Origin: Cannabis sativa
Lineage: Eukaryota > Streptophyta > Magnoliopsida > Rosales > Cannabaceae
Reading direction: 5' to 3'
Assembly (NCBI RefSeq): GCF_029168945.1
Contig: NC_083602.1
Coordinates: 31,545,323 to 31,609,322 of the forward strand
DNA: 64,000 nucleotides
The translations under genes and the position numbers were made by a program. Shown here one piece after another: positions 12,308-24,600 of the stretch. Numbering within the stretch: position 1 is the first letter of the stretch; every line of letters begins with the position of its first letter. Below the pieces are notes generated by a model. It saw only the letters and a list, made by a program, of their open reading frames with translations. It was not told where the DNA came from and ran no database searches.

Positions 12308-14213
12308 TGTTGGGTTTTATGCCCTAAATAAAACTCATTTCAATATAATTAGATTTACTTATTAATATAGATCAGAAATAACATTTAATGTTGCATGGTT
12401 CACATGATTTATTTCATGATTATATGTACATAATGTATAAATTCATCTAAAACCCTTTTCACATACTTGATCTTGTTTATTGTGCCGTCAACACATTGGA
12501 AAGTAAACATGACTATGTGAATAAAGTTTCCTAGATTTATCAGACATAGGGTTTTACTGATATGATAATCTACAACAGAGTTTACTTGCATTTGGAGAAG
12601 TGCTATGTTCTTTCCAGAACATTGGTTAAAGTAAAGCTCAGGTTGGATGCATGGAGTATGCATCGGAAGGGACCGATATTGAACTTTGACTTAGATTTAT
12701 TAAACTTACCGTAATATCTATTCAAGTCAATATCACCTAGTTGATCCTAGATCAAATGATCTTAATCCTGATATGATTAGGCTCAATCTCGAGAGGCTAT
12801 TCGTGTTCTTTGATTTGTTAGTTAAGCCTACTTTTAGGTCAGGGTGATACGTACATTTTGGGAACACGGTAGTGCAATTGAGTGGGAGCGCTAGCATAAA
12901 CATGGAATCTATAGCTTCTATCTGGCGAATAGTAAGCAAAGGATGATCTCCTTCGAGCTTGACCAAACAAACATAAATGGTGGAGTACTCATTTCACATA
13001 AGCTGAAATATCATTTATACGGGGTCAAGTGTTTTAAGCAATAAATACATTGTAGGGTGTAACGGTAATCTAATCTCTTTACAGTGTAGATCATTCATAT
13101 AGAGGATCATTGATCACATTAGGATTATAACAATGGATAACTAATGATGTGTCTATATGGTGGAACATATAGAGCACTCTATATACTGAGAGTGCAATTC
13201 TAAGTTCTATGCGTGGATTCAACGAAGAATTAATAAGTTAGTGAATTTTAGTGCTAAATTCTTGATCTACTTATTGGAAGCTCGGTTATATAGACCCATG
13301 GTCCCCCCACTAGTTGAGATAATATTGCTTGTAAGACTCATGTAATTGGTTTTGATTAATCAATTATAATTCTCAATTTAGACTATGTCTATTTGTGAAT
13401 TTTTCACTAAGTAAGGGCAAAATTGTAAAGAAAGAGTTTTAGGGGCATATTTGTTAATTATGATACTTTGTATGGTTCAATTAATAAATATGATAAATGA
13501 CAATATTATTTAATAATTATTTATAGTTATTAAATAGTTAGAATTGGCATTTAAATGGTTGAATTAGAAAATTGGCGTTTTTGAGAAAATCAGATGCAGA
13601 AAAGATAAAACTGCAAAATTGCAAAAAGTGAGGCCCAAATCCACTAAGCATGGCCAGCCACTTTTGTAGGAAATTTAAACTGATATTTTCATTATTTTAA
13701 TGCCAAATAATTCAAACCTAACCCTAGTGGAATGCTATAAATAGATAGTGAAGGCTTCAGGAAAATTACACTAAATTTCTACACTTTTCTTCTGACACTT
13801 CTGATTCAGAAAAAACTGAGCCTTCTCTCTCCCTATCTTTGGCCGAACCCACTCTCTCTTTCTTCCCTCTCAAATTTCTAAAATCTTAGTGTATGAGTAG
13901 TGCCCACACACAGCAAGTGATACCTCAATCATAGTGAGGAAGATCGTGAAGAAAGACTTTCAGCAAGAAGGAGTTTCAGCATCAAAGATTCAGAGAAAGA
14001 GATCCAGGTTCAGATATTGATAATGCTCTGCTACAAAAAGGAATCAAGGGCTAGATATCTGAACGGAAGGAGTCATATTATTCCGCTGCACCCAATGTAA
14101 GGTTTCCTAAACTTTATATGTGTTTATTTCATCGTTTTAGAAAGTTCATATTTAGGGTGTTAATAAACGTACTTGTGAGTAGATCTAAGATCCTGGTAAA
14201 ATAATTTCAAACA
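12308..14213 (+). repeat. 3' LTR of copy 1
   Basis: It matches 3,436-5,341 over its full 1,906 bp, with about 24 substitutions by my count and no length change. Its last bases are CAAACA where the 5' LTR has CCAACA. The AATCA target duplication follows. Confidence 0.95.
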
Positions 14214-14627
14214 AATCACTCCCACAATAGTTGCACATACACTTAGGAACACGAGGTTGTTCAGTTTCTTCATCATCATCCTCTGTAGCTCGGGGAGGAT
14301 TGTCTTCCTTAGTGAAATGAAGCCAAACATCAGACTTTCCCTTTTTCTTAGGATTAGGAATAGGCACAGTGAGAGATCTACCCCTTTTTTTAGCACCCTT
14401 ACCCTTACCCTTACCATTATCTGTACCCTTATTCGTACCATTATCTGTAGGAGTTTCATCAAGAGGAGGTTGTTCCTCATTAACACCATTATCATCATTT
14501 AGTACCTAATACAAAGACCAAATTATAACAATATAGAATACATATTTTCATGGTGAATCACATCATAAATGTTTAGTCTAATTTAAAAAATAAAAAATAA
14601 AAAAAAAAGAGAGTATAGGTTTACCAT
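14214..14627 (-). pseudogene. hAT transposase, N-terminal part with BED zinc finger
   Basis: This is the other half of the transposase gene beyond the retrotransposon. A start codon at 14,627-14,625 is followed directly by a GT donor. The intron ends at 14,506 (TATTAG), and the joined frame reads Met-Val-Leu-Asn-Asp-Asp. An acidic, Gly/Lys-rich stretch with a basic KKRGR nuclear-localisation-like patch precedes the BED domain (SDVWLHF, then CNYCGSD). The second Cys pair and the His ligands continue at 3,435 and below once the 10.8-kb insert is ignored. One copy of the AATCA target duplication (14,214-14,218) lies at the break. Confidence 0.85.
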
Positions 14628-16419
14628 AATTTCTTGAGTCTTTTTTTGTCTTAGATTTCAGTCACTTTCACTCTTTCAATCCAAAATGGATATCTTCAAA
14701 TCTTCTCTTTGTAATCTGTATTAATTAATAAAGAATTTTACAATGTTAATTTATATACAATAATTGACTAAAAAATTATTTACAAAAAAAACCATATATA
14801 ATATTTTTTTTAATATATATTATCTATACTAAAATCTTACATAACAGTATGACACCACACCACTTATATTCATGTATATATATTATATATACTTAAAAGC
14901 AAAATTATTCATATACTTACCATTTATTTAATTAAGCTATAGAAAAATAAAATATGTAACATCTTTGTATGACCACTAAACTAGACAAGATTTCTCACTT
15001 TGTATTTTCTTTTATGTACAGATTATTATAAATTATAATACAATAAATTCAGGAAAAAAAAAAGATTATAAGTTATACTACAATATACATAAGTTACAAG
15101 ATCAGTTTAATAATTTTAAATTTAGCTACAATATATATACACACACAGTACAGTGTAATACTAACACCACTACCCTATAAATTATATATACATATATTTT
15201 CTTATTAGAACCAGTAAGACCTTCACGACGGCAAAATGACTATCAAGAAATATTATTATAAAGCATCACTGGAGTCTAGGACTATCTAAAGTGTCATATA
15301 ATTAAGTTTTAAGTTTCACACAATTTTATTATTATGAAATATCAGTAACTTCTTAGAACTAGTAAGGCACCTCCTAATAGCAATGCCATGTAATTATGCT
15401 CATGAAATTATCTTCACACACTACAATTTATAGAAAAGTATACAACTATTCTCTACACTTACTAATTTAAGTGGAAAAAAATTAAAAGAGAAAAAAAAAA
15501 TCTAACATTATAAAAAGAAAATTAATAAAAAAAAATATTTTTTTGACAATAATAAAAGTAACACACACACAGTACACTAACACAATCAGTTTTTGGTAGT
15601 TATATATACACAATCGTTTTTGGTAGTTTTTGATAGAGAAGCCATTGAAGAAGATATTGTGTTGTTTGTTATACAATATACATAACAGTGTAATAACACT
15701 AACACACACACAGCCATGAGCCATTTACCTGGTAATGGTATGGAGATGCGACTAAGCCGACTACCGAGGCAATGCCACCTGTGGGATGGGACTCCGCCGA
15801 CGAAGAGAACCAGTCGTCGACTGGTGTGGGTGAGTCGGACGAGTCGAGTGGGACGGTGGGTGTGTGGCCGGTCGTGGGTGGGTGAGAGTGGGACTGTGGG
15901 AGTGGTGAGTGGGACAATGCTCGGGTGCTGACTCTGTGTGTGTGATATTACTTACTTACTGAATAGTGAATATTATTAATAATGAAGATGAAGATTGAAG
16001 AAGAAAAAAGATAAATACTAATAGATTAGAATTTAGAATATGAATAGCCTATTCATTGATTGATTCATTTATTAATTTATTGAAATTTGAACATATTTAA
16101 AAATTTAAATGTAATTTAGTTTTACAGAATAGTGGAAATGAATACTGGAATACGAATAGGCAAGAGTCAGGTAATTATTTAATGTATTAATTTTTTAATA
16201 AAAAAAAACAGTTTTTAATTTTTAATATTTTCGGGTTACGGGTTCTAACCCGACCACTGCAATTATCTAATATGTGACCCGAACCCGAAACCCGTTACAG
16301 TCATTTTTGGGTTCAACCCGACCCGACTATACGGGTTTTCAGTTGGTCGATTTTTTTAGCGTCGGGGCGGGTCGGGTCTTCGGGTTTTCCGAGTTTGCGG
16401 GTCTAAATGTGCAGTCCTA
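14628..16419 (-). other. hAT 5' region: untranslated exon, introns, subterminal repeats
   Basis: This is upstream of the transposase start. A GC-rich block at 15,716-15,930 ending in a good donor on the minus strand (CATTACCAG|GTAAATGG near 15,730) looks like an untranslated first exon. Much of the rest is AT-rich and intron-like. From 16,225 to 16,419 the sequence is dense in CGGGTT and AACCCG units in both orientations, as expected for hAT subterminal transposase-binding repeats, ending with the terminal repeat. Confidence 0.6.
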
Positions 16420-17717
16420 CTCAATATTCCCTACATCCCAGCACCACTAAGATGTATCAGGATCTCAAACCTTACTTCTGGTGGAGCAGAATGAAGAAGA
16501 ATTAGGTAGAATTCGTATCGAGGTGCCTAACCTGTCAGCAGATCAAGGCTGAACATCAGAGATCGGCAGGGTTGTTACAGCCTTTAACTTTACCTGAGTG
16601 GAAGTGGGAAGACATTACAATGGATTTTGTGGTTGGGTTACCTAGAACCACAGGTTTGCTTGATTCTATTTGGGTTGTGGTAGATCGATTCACGAAGTCT
16701 GCTCATTTTCTACCAGTTAAAACAACCTATTCAGTGGATCAGTAAGCAGAGTTGTATGTTAAAGAAATAGTAAGGCTTCATGGGGTACCAAAATCCATAG
16801 TTTTGGATAGGGATTAGAAGTTTACCTCCAAGTTTTGGCAAAGTTTGCAACGGGTTATGGGAACAAAACTGAAATTTAGTACAACATTCCATCCTCAGAC
16901 AGATGGACAGTCCGAAAGGACGATTCATATATTGGAAGATATGTTACGAGCCTGTGTTATGGACTTCGAAGGCTCTTGGAGTAAGTATCTACCAATTATA
17001 GAGTTTTCTTATAATAACAGTTATCAGAGTACGATAGGGATGGCTCCCTATGAATTGTTGTATGGAAGAAAGTGTAGATCTCCCATCCATTGGGATGAGA
17101 CAGGGGAAAAGAAATACTTAGGTCCAGAATCAGTGCAGCACACCAATGAGGCAATTGAGAAAATTAAGGCTAGAATACTTGCCTCTCATAGTAGGCAAAA
17201 GAATTATGCAGATCCGAAACGCAGAGATGTTGAGTTCCAAGTAGGGGATCACGTGTTTTTACGAGTATCTCCAATGAAAGGGATCAAACGTTTCGGTAAA
17301 ACAGGAAAATTATGCCCTAGGTTTACAGGACCTTTCGAGATTCTCGAGAAGGTTGGACAAGTGGCATATCGGTTAGCTTTGCCTCCAGCTCTTTCAGCAG
17401 TTCACAACGTATTCCATGTCTCTATGTTGAGAAAATACATTTCAGAACCTGCTCATATACTTAGTTATGAAAACCTTGAGCTGCAACCGGACATGTCATA
17501 TGAAGAACAGCCAGTTCAGATCATTGATAGAAAGGATAAAGTCCTTCGGAATAAGACCATAGCTTTGGTCAAAGTACTCTGGAGAAACAGCAAGGTAGAG
17601 GAAGCCACCTCGGAGTTAGAATCAGACATGAGAGCTCAATATCCAGAGTTATTCAGGTTAGATTTCGAGGACGAAATCCTTTTAAGGGGGGATAGTTGTA
17701 AAGACCGCTTAGCTTAA
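16420..17717 (+). pseudogene. Ty3/gypsy integrase with C-terminal chromodomain-like tail
   Basis: The frame shows the H2C2 zinc-binding part (YSLHPSTTKMYQDL, CLTCQQIKAEH), then the DDE core: Asp in MDFVVGLP, Asp in VLDRD, and Glu in FHPQTDGQSERT. It continues through KNYADPKRRD, the GPFEILEKVG region and VHNVFHVSMLRKY to a tail (LVKVLWRN, RAQYPELF) typical of Tekay/Del-type chromoviruses. From 16,845 to 17,717 it is open for 290 codons, ending with its own TAA. Upstream it has TAG stops near 16,503, 16,743 and 16,816, and the hAT insertion removes everything before the zinc finger. Confidence 0.9.
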
Positions 17718-18172
17718 TTTGGAAATTAGCATATAATTAGGGTTTAATTATGAAAAATATTTAATAATGTTAAATTAATTATTTATGATGATTTATTTGA
17801 TTTCAGAATGCATTTTATATGTCATATATAGAAATTTCATATTTTTGCATGTTCGGTGCCCGTCAATATTGGAACGCAGTGTATGGCTCAATAGAATAAC
17901 ATCTTGGTATTTTAGTATAGCGGGACGGTATTGATAGACATTGGGAATGTCAGAATTAGTCGGGAATTTCGAATTTCCCAAAATACCCTTAGTACCCCTT
18001 TTATGTTGTTTTGGTGTGGAGGGGCAAAATGGTCATTTTGCCCCATATGCATTTTGTCCTTTAGTGGACTTGGTTTATTTAGTAAATGGATTTATGTTGG
18101 CTGAGATTAATTTAGGAAATGTAAGAAAGGTTTATTTTATCTCATTTTACAAAAAAACAAAGAAAAGGAAAA

Positions 18173-18309
<137 letters not shown>

Positions 18310-19184
18310 AAAATCCTAGAGGCTACTAGGGTTTGATCTTTTGTTCTTCAAATTCTGCAAGTTTTCAACATTCTAAGTGTAATCCAAGCTAAGGTAACCT
18401 TTGAGCAACTTTCTCTTCATATCCTTAAGTTGTAAGAAATGAAAATTTTGCATGCTTTGAATTTTTAGTTGCTGTTGTTGCAGTTGTTGTTTAAAGATTG
18501 TTTCAGTAGTGATTTTATGTTTGTTTGAGTTGATTGGAAGTGGTTTTAGGAGCTGTTATGTTGTTTGAGCAAGCTTTGGAGTTTTGAACTCAAGCTTGGC
18601 TCATCAATGGTGGATTTTGATTATGTGTATGGGTGGATGTTTTGTTGCCTTGAATATTTTCTCTAGGGTGTATAGAACAGGTCTGGAAAGTTTGGTTTGA
18701 ATTGGGGTTGATTTGCATGAGTTGGGAATTTTTTAGTGTTTCCTGCACTGAACTGGAATTCCGGTTCAGAGAGGCCTGTAGGAACCGGAATTCCGGTTGG
18801 CTTCAAGGAATTTTTTCCCAGAACCGAAATTCCGGTTGGGGAATCGGTCTACCGGTTGGGCCAATTTTGGGAACGCTAGTTTTTCCCATTTTTTGTGTTA
18901 TTTAGGGTATTTCCATGTTATTTATCGATAGAGAAACTTTTAGTTTCAAGTTTAAGTCACCAGGAAGTGATTTAGCGTGTCGCTTATCAGTGTTGTGATT
19001 AATGTGATTTAGGAGCCTGTAACTCGCCGAGTAGTTGTTCCACTCAGGTTGACCGCCACACCTGAATTCGGAATCAAGGTAAGATTAGTATAACAGTATG
19101 CATATGTATGTACATGTTTAGCGTGCATGTTAGTAAGCCTATTAGATTACATTAGATATGTATGTTGGTTTTTGTACTATCGGA

Positions 19185-19393
19185 CAGTATCACATCGGTA
19201 CGACTAGAGTATGACTAGTGTACCGAGTATAGGCTGATATTATGGTCGATAGTACCGTAATATTTGACAGTATCACATCGGTACGGCTAGAGTATGACTG
19301 GCGTACCGAGTATAGGCTGATACAGTATCACATCGGTAGAGTATGACTAGCGTACCGAGTATAGGTTGATATTATAGTCAATAGTACTGTCGT
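19185..19393 (+). repeat. Tandem repeat in the gypsy LTR
   Basis: Three units begin with CAGTATCACATCGGTA at 19,185, 19,268 and 19,323. Each contains AGAGTATGACT and GTACCGAGTATAGG. The spacing is 83 and then 55 bp, because the middle unit lacks the ATATTATGGTCGATAGTACC segment. Confidence 0.9.
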
Positions 19394-20018
19394 ACGAACG
19401 TTCTAGACTCAGTACCGTGTGGGACACGGGTATTAGGGTTATGGTCAGGGGTATGGGCGTTTGATCGTAATCCGGGATATATGTATGATTATATGATTTA
19501 TGCTTTTTTTACTGAGTCTGTCGACTCACAGTGCTATGCTTATGTATAGGTAAGGGCAAGGCTAAAGTTGAGGAACCGTGAGGATGAGCAGATGAAGATT
19601 GTACATGTCGGGGCGGTTAGGCCTGGAGCGTACGATCCTCAGGACATCAGGGCTTTTGTTGTTAGTCACTGGGCGACAAATATTTTGTAACTAAATAGCA
19701 AACTTTTGTAAAGTGTTTTGTAAACGGGATCCCGAAATATTTTGTATGTAATACTATAAGTATTTAATTAAATGAACAAATTTTAATTAATCGTGTTTTT
19801 CATCAACCTCGTTGATTAGCAACGAGCTGCACAGTATGTTTAAAATCACGTTAACACGCCTATGCTAGTTAGGGTGTTACACATTATATTCCGTTGCAAT
19901 CAATGTAAGATTTTCTTAAACCCTTATGTGTTTATTTCATTGTTTTAGAAATTCATATTAGGATGTTAATGAAACATACTTGTTAGTAAATCTAGATTCT
20001 GGTAAAATAATTCCAACA

Positions 20019-20035
20019 ACTGGCCTCAGAGCCAT
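20019..20035 (+). other. Primer-binding site of the old copia-like element
   Basis: ACTGGCCTCAGAGCCAT follows the LTR end CCAACA directly, as in copies 1 and 2. Confidence 0.65.
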
Positions 20036-20281
20036 CGTAATGATCTACTTTCATGAAATATGAATTAGAACGATATTTGTGGTGATTAGGATGGTTTCAT
20101 GTTGGTTTATGTGATTATTTGATGAATGTAAGTGTTTTACAAAATTTTTCCATAAAAATATTTTTTTTTTCTTTCTGAAATATTTTATTTGGATTCCTTG
20201 TAAAAAATTAAGCAACTTTTTTTTCACGGAACTCAATTCCGATAATAAATGAGAGAGTTATGGTGTTTTGAAAATCTCGGT

Positions 20282-20575
20282 GCATTGAGTGTCAAGCACT
20301 CGAGCACCACGCGCAGAGTCTCGGACAAGGTGTTGTCCGCGCGCGTGCTTCAGACAATTTTTGTCTGAATTCCTCGGTCACGCCTCCTTCGGACACGAGA
20401 TGCTTCGCCCAGGAGGCTACATCTCACCTGTCCAGAATGCTGCAAGCGCCGAGAAATGTCGCCCAGGGACCGTGCAAATCTCCTTCGTCCGCGCGCGCCA
20501 GGCCTATTTGAAGCCTATCTGGGCTGCACGTGCAGCCTTGCTGCCAGCAAGCCCCAAAATCCAATTTTTGTGAGA
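20282..20575 (+). other. GC-rich island in the leader of the old element
   Basis: About 290 bp are rich in CpG (GTCCGCGCGCGTGC, GTCCGCGCGCGCC) in otherwise AT-rich DNA, with short inverted repeats such as CAGACAATTTTTGTCTG and GGCTGCACGTGCAGCC. It lies about 260 bp after the primer-binding site, where retroelements often carry packaging or dimerisation structures. A 94-codon frame across it has no recognisable domain and I do not call it a gene. Confidence 0.45.
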
Positions 20576-21801
20576 TTTTTTCCCAAATTTCGGATTTTTC
20601 AATTTTCAAACCCTAATATCTAATTAAAATATTATTTTTATCATTTAAACCTAAATATCAATATTCTAAATTAATAATATTTATTTTTTAATAGATTAGT
20701 ATTAATTTTTTTTTTAATATTTTGAGGTTTAAATTTAAAAATTGATTATTTTAATTTTTTAAATTATGGTCACATTTAAAAATTTGTTAATTTCTTTAAT
20801 ATTTATATATTATTTATTTTTAAGGTTAGATATTTTAATATTATATATATTTTAAATAAAAGATAACTTTATATTTTTTATTTGAAATATTATATTAAAA
20901 TCACCTTATATGATAAATTAAATAATTAATAAATTTGAAATTAACCTTGATATTTTTATATTCAAAAATTTGTTATTTTGTTAAATATTTAATTGTTTAT
21001 AAATTATAAGTTTGAAAAACGATATTTTACTATTTTATATCATTTTACTTATTAGAAATTTATAAATTATATTTTAAATATTTAAATAACTTAGATATTT
21101 TTGTAGAAATTTGAATAATGTTTAATTTGAGATATTTTGACATATAATTAGGATAATTATTATCTATTATTTTATTTTTAAAATAATAATTGTCTAACCA
21201 CATTTATTTTAAAATTAGTTTATTTTACTATTTTAATTTTATTAAATTATAAGATTAGAAAATGATATTGAGAACATTATTTTTTTTCAAATTATTTATC
21301 TTATTTGATATTTAATTTAATTTGATAAAATAATTCAAATAAATCTTGATATTTTAACTTAGTTTCATTTTTGAATTTTAAATTTTGATGAGAAATTTAA
21401 GGTTGGTTTGAACAACCCTAAATTTTCAAAATTTAGTTGGTTAGTTAAAAATAATAATTTAATTATATTAATATTTTATTTCACAATCTGTTACATGGAC
21501 ATTGTTTGTTTATTTATATTGTTTATTCAAAACTTTTTTTTTTAACAAACCTATTATTTATTTGATCTAAATTCCTATGATTAACTTGTTGACAGATCCA
21601 ATGATCTGATTTTAATCATAGTCCAATTGTCAATAGATCCTATAAATAATTTGTAACAGGTAAATTTTGTACTTCTTTCATCTGTGTAAACCTAGTAACA
21701 TGATAGGGCTCATCCAAATCATTTGACCTGTGTGAGCCTATATGTTTGCTTTTGGGCTTAGATGCATATAGGAAGCCAATTTAAGTTTTAAGTAAATTAA
21801 A
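20576..21801. other. AT-rich interior of the old element, no gene seen
   Basis: The stretch is extremely AT-rich with many stops in all frames. The block at 21,580-21,780 (CATCTGTGTAAACCTAG, AACATGATAGG, GTGTGAGCCTATATG) matches 7,010-7,170 of copy 1, confirming it belongs to the same family. Confidence 0.6.
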
Positions 21802-21960
21802 GGGGTAAGTTAAAAAATACCACTTTTATTAATCAATTAATCAAATTTACCTCTAGTTTTATATTTAATTGAAACATACCTCTTTTTATATGTATTGTAC
21901 CCAAAATACTCTGACATAAGAGACTCACATGGAGAGTATCTTGAAGTGACATGGGTAAAA

Positions 21961-23845
21961 TGTTGGGTTTTATGCCCTAAATAAAACTCATTTCAATATA
22001 ATCAGATTTACTTATTAATATAGATCAGAAATAACATTTAATGTTGCATGGTTCACATGATTTATTTCATGATTATATGTACATAATGTATAAATTCATC
22101 TGAAACCCTTTTCACATACTTGATCCTGTTTATTGTGTCGTCAACACATTGGAAAGTAAACATGACTATGTGAATAAAGTTTCCTAGATTTATCAAACAC
22201 AGGGTTTTACTGATATGATAATCTACAACAAGAGTTTACTTGCATTTGGAGAAGTGCTATGTTCTTTCCAGAGCATTGGTTAAAGTAAAGCTCAGGTTGG
22301 ATGCATGGAGTATGCATCGGAAGGGACCGATATTGAACTTTGACTTAGATTTATTAAACTTACCGTAATATCTATTCAAGTCAATATCGCCTAGTTGATC
22401 CTAGATCAAATGATCTTAATCCTGTTATGATTAGGCTCATTCTTGAAAGGCTATTCGTGTTCTTTGATTTGTTAGTTAAGCCTACTTTTAGGTCAGGGTG
22501 ATACGTACATTTTGGGAACACGGTAGTGCAATTGAGTGGGAGCGCTATCATAAACATGGAATCTATAGCTTCTATCTGGCGAATAGTAAGCAAAGGATGA
22601 TCTCCTTCGAGCTTGACCAAACGAACATAAATGGTGGAGTACTCATTTCACATAAGCTGAAATATCATTTATACGGGGTCAAGTGTTTTAAGGAATAAAT
22701 ACATTGTAGGGTGTAACGGTAATATAATCCCTTTACAGTGTAGATCATTCATATAGAGGATCATTGATCACATTAGGATTATAACAATGCATAACTAATG
22801 ATGTGTCTATATGGTGGAACATATAGAGCATTCTATATACTGAGAGTGCAATTCTAAGTTCTATGCGTGGATTCAACGAAGAATTAATAAGTTAGTGAAT
22901 TTTAGTGCTAAATTCTTGATCTACTTATTGGAAGCTCGGTTATATAGACCCATGGTCCCCCCACTAGTTGAGATAATATTGCTTGTTAGACTCATGTAAT
23001 TGGTTTTGATTAATCAATTATAATTCTCAAATTAGACTATGTCTATTTGTGAATTTTTCACTAAGTAAGGGCAAAATTGTAAAGAAAGAGTTTATAGGGG
23101 CATATTTGTTAATTATGATACTTTGTATGGTTCAATTAATAAATATGATAAATGACAATATTATTTAATAATTATTTATAGTTATTAAATAGTTAGAATT
23201 GGCATTTAAATGGTTGAATTAGGAAATTGGCATTTTTGAGAAAATCAGATACAAAAGGTGTTAAAATTGCAAAATTACAAAAAGCAAGGCTCAATCCACT
23301 AAGTGTAGGGCCAGCCACTTTTGTAGGAAATTTAAACTGATTTTTTCATTATTTTAATGCCATATAATTCAAATCAAACCCTAGTGGAATGCTATAAATA
23401 GATAGTGAAGGCTTCAGGAAAATCACACACTTTTCTGAATCAGAAAAACCTGAGCCTCCACTCTCTTCTCTAGCCGCCACTCTCTCTCTCTTTTCTTCCT
23501 CAATATTTCGAACCTCTCTTAGTGATTAGAGTAGTGCCCACACACATCAAGCAATACCTCAATCATAGTGAGGAAGATTGTGAAGAAAGATCATCAGCAA
23601 AGGAGTTTCAGCATCAAAGATTCAGAGAAAGAGATCCAGGTTCAGATATTGATAATGCTCTGCTACAGAAAGGAATCAAGGGCTAGATATCTGAACGGAA
23701 GGAGTCATTATATTCCGCTGCACCCAATGTAAGGTTTCTTAAACTTTATATGTGTTTAATTTATCGTTTTAGAAAGTTCATATTTAGGTTGTTAATAAAC
23801 ATACTTGTGAGTAGATCTAAGATCCTGGTAAAATAATTTCCAACA
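21961..23845 (+). repeat. 5' LTR of copy 2
   Basis: TGTTGGG to CCAACA, homologous to the copy 1 LTRs. Compared with them it has AAGCAAGGC and a shortened CTGAATCAG block, marking a sub-lineage. TATA box CTATAAATAGATAG near 23,391. Confidence 0.95.
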
Positions 23846-23864
23846 ACTGGCCTCAGAGCCATGG
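23846..23864 (+). other. Primer-binding site of copy 2
   Basis: ACTGGCCTCAGAGCCATGG follows the LTR directly. Allowing CC for TA, it pairs with the 3' end of initiator tRNA-Met over about 17 bases. Confidence 0.7.
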
Positions 23865-24424
23865 TAATTGATTTACTTGCAAGAAATTTGGACTTTAAAA
23901 CGATTGTTTGTATGTTTTTTGGATGGTATCATGTTGTATTGAGTGTTATTTGATGATTGATTGATGTTTGTGAAATTTTCGTGAAAATTAATTGCGATTT
24001 TATCTCTGGAATTATTTTTATTGGATAGTATGGAAAAAATTAAGCAAGTTAGCCTTTTACAGAACTTAATTTGGATTTTATTTGAATTAGTTATGATTTT
24101 TTGAAGATTTGAAAAAAATCGGGGCTGTGCTGATATTTTCCTGCGATCGCAAATCTGTCCGTACAGTTTCGAAATTTTTTGTTTTTCTTCAATTTTTCAT
24201 GCTTTTTCATGGAATTAACTTCCAATTTTTTGTATGGTTTTGTATATATACTATTACTATTCCTAATTCAATTCTAATTATCATTTTGAATTAATTTAAA
24301 TTTTTTTTAAAATTAATTCAAGATATTAGTGTAATTTGAATTCGAATAGAATTAGTATTTATCTTTTTGCTTAAAAATCTATCTTATTTTTAAATTTGAT
24401 TATATTTTTTTTAAATTTAAGGTC

Positions 24425-24600
24425 AGATTTTTTAGATATTTATAATATCTTTTAAGATATTTATAATATCTTTTAAGATATTTTAAAAATATCTTTTAAG
24501 ATATTTATAAAATCTTTTAAGATATTTTAAAATATCTTATCTTTTAAGATATTTAAAAATATCTTATCTTTTAAGATTTTTTTTAAATCTTTTTAAGATA
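24425..24600. repeat. Palindromic AAGATATTTATAATATCTT array, copy 2 only
   Basis: A run of alternating AAGATATTT and AAATATCTT words, each unit close to its own reverse complement, repeats with a period of roughly 20-30 bp. Copy 1 has only a simple AT-rich segment here (6,480-6,540). It could extrude multiple small hairpins. Confidence 0.8.

Larger units (their letters stand above)
3436..14213 (+). mobile_element. Complete long-LTR Ty1/copia-type retrotransposon, copy 1
   Basis: Two 1,906-bp LTRs (3,436-5,341 and 12,308-14,213) flank a 6,966-bp interior. Both begin TGTTGGG; the left ends CCAACA and the right CAAACA, one substitution. The target duplication AATCA is exact (3,431-3,435 and 14,214-14,218) and lies in the hAT transposase gene. 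By eye the two LTRs differ at about two dozen sites (roughly 1.3%), so the insertion is fairly recent. The interior has a primer-binding-like site, a captured gene fragment, a long AT-rich non-coding stretch and a decayed copia pol near the 3' end. No intact gag or pol is present, so it needs enzymes from elsewhere. Confidence 0.95.
1141..16419 (-). mobile_element. hAT-superfamily DNA transposon, interrupted by LTR elements
   Basis: The element reads on the minus strand. Its 5' end is at 16,419, where the minus strand begins TAGGACTGCACATTTAG, a typical hAT terminal repeat, followed by CGGGTT-rich subterminal repeats. The transposase gene runs from 14,627 to 1,321. A complete long-LTR element (3,436-14,213) splits it. 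The other terminus lies beyond the LTR that ends at 1,140, so it is not visible. Native hAT sequence in the window is about 4.5 kb. Its right flank continues directly in the gypsy integrase reading frame, so the hAT itself is an insertion into that gypsy element. Confidence 0.88.

Noticed and set aside
14390..14440. Telomere-like CCCTTACCCTTACCC run
   Set aside because: The unit is not the plant telomere repeat (CCCTAAA) and it encodes the Gly-Lys stretch of the hAT transposase N-terminus.
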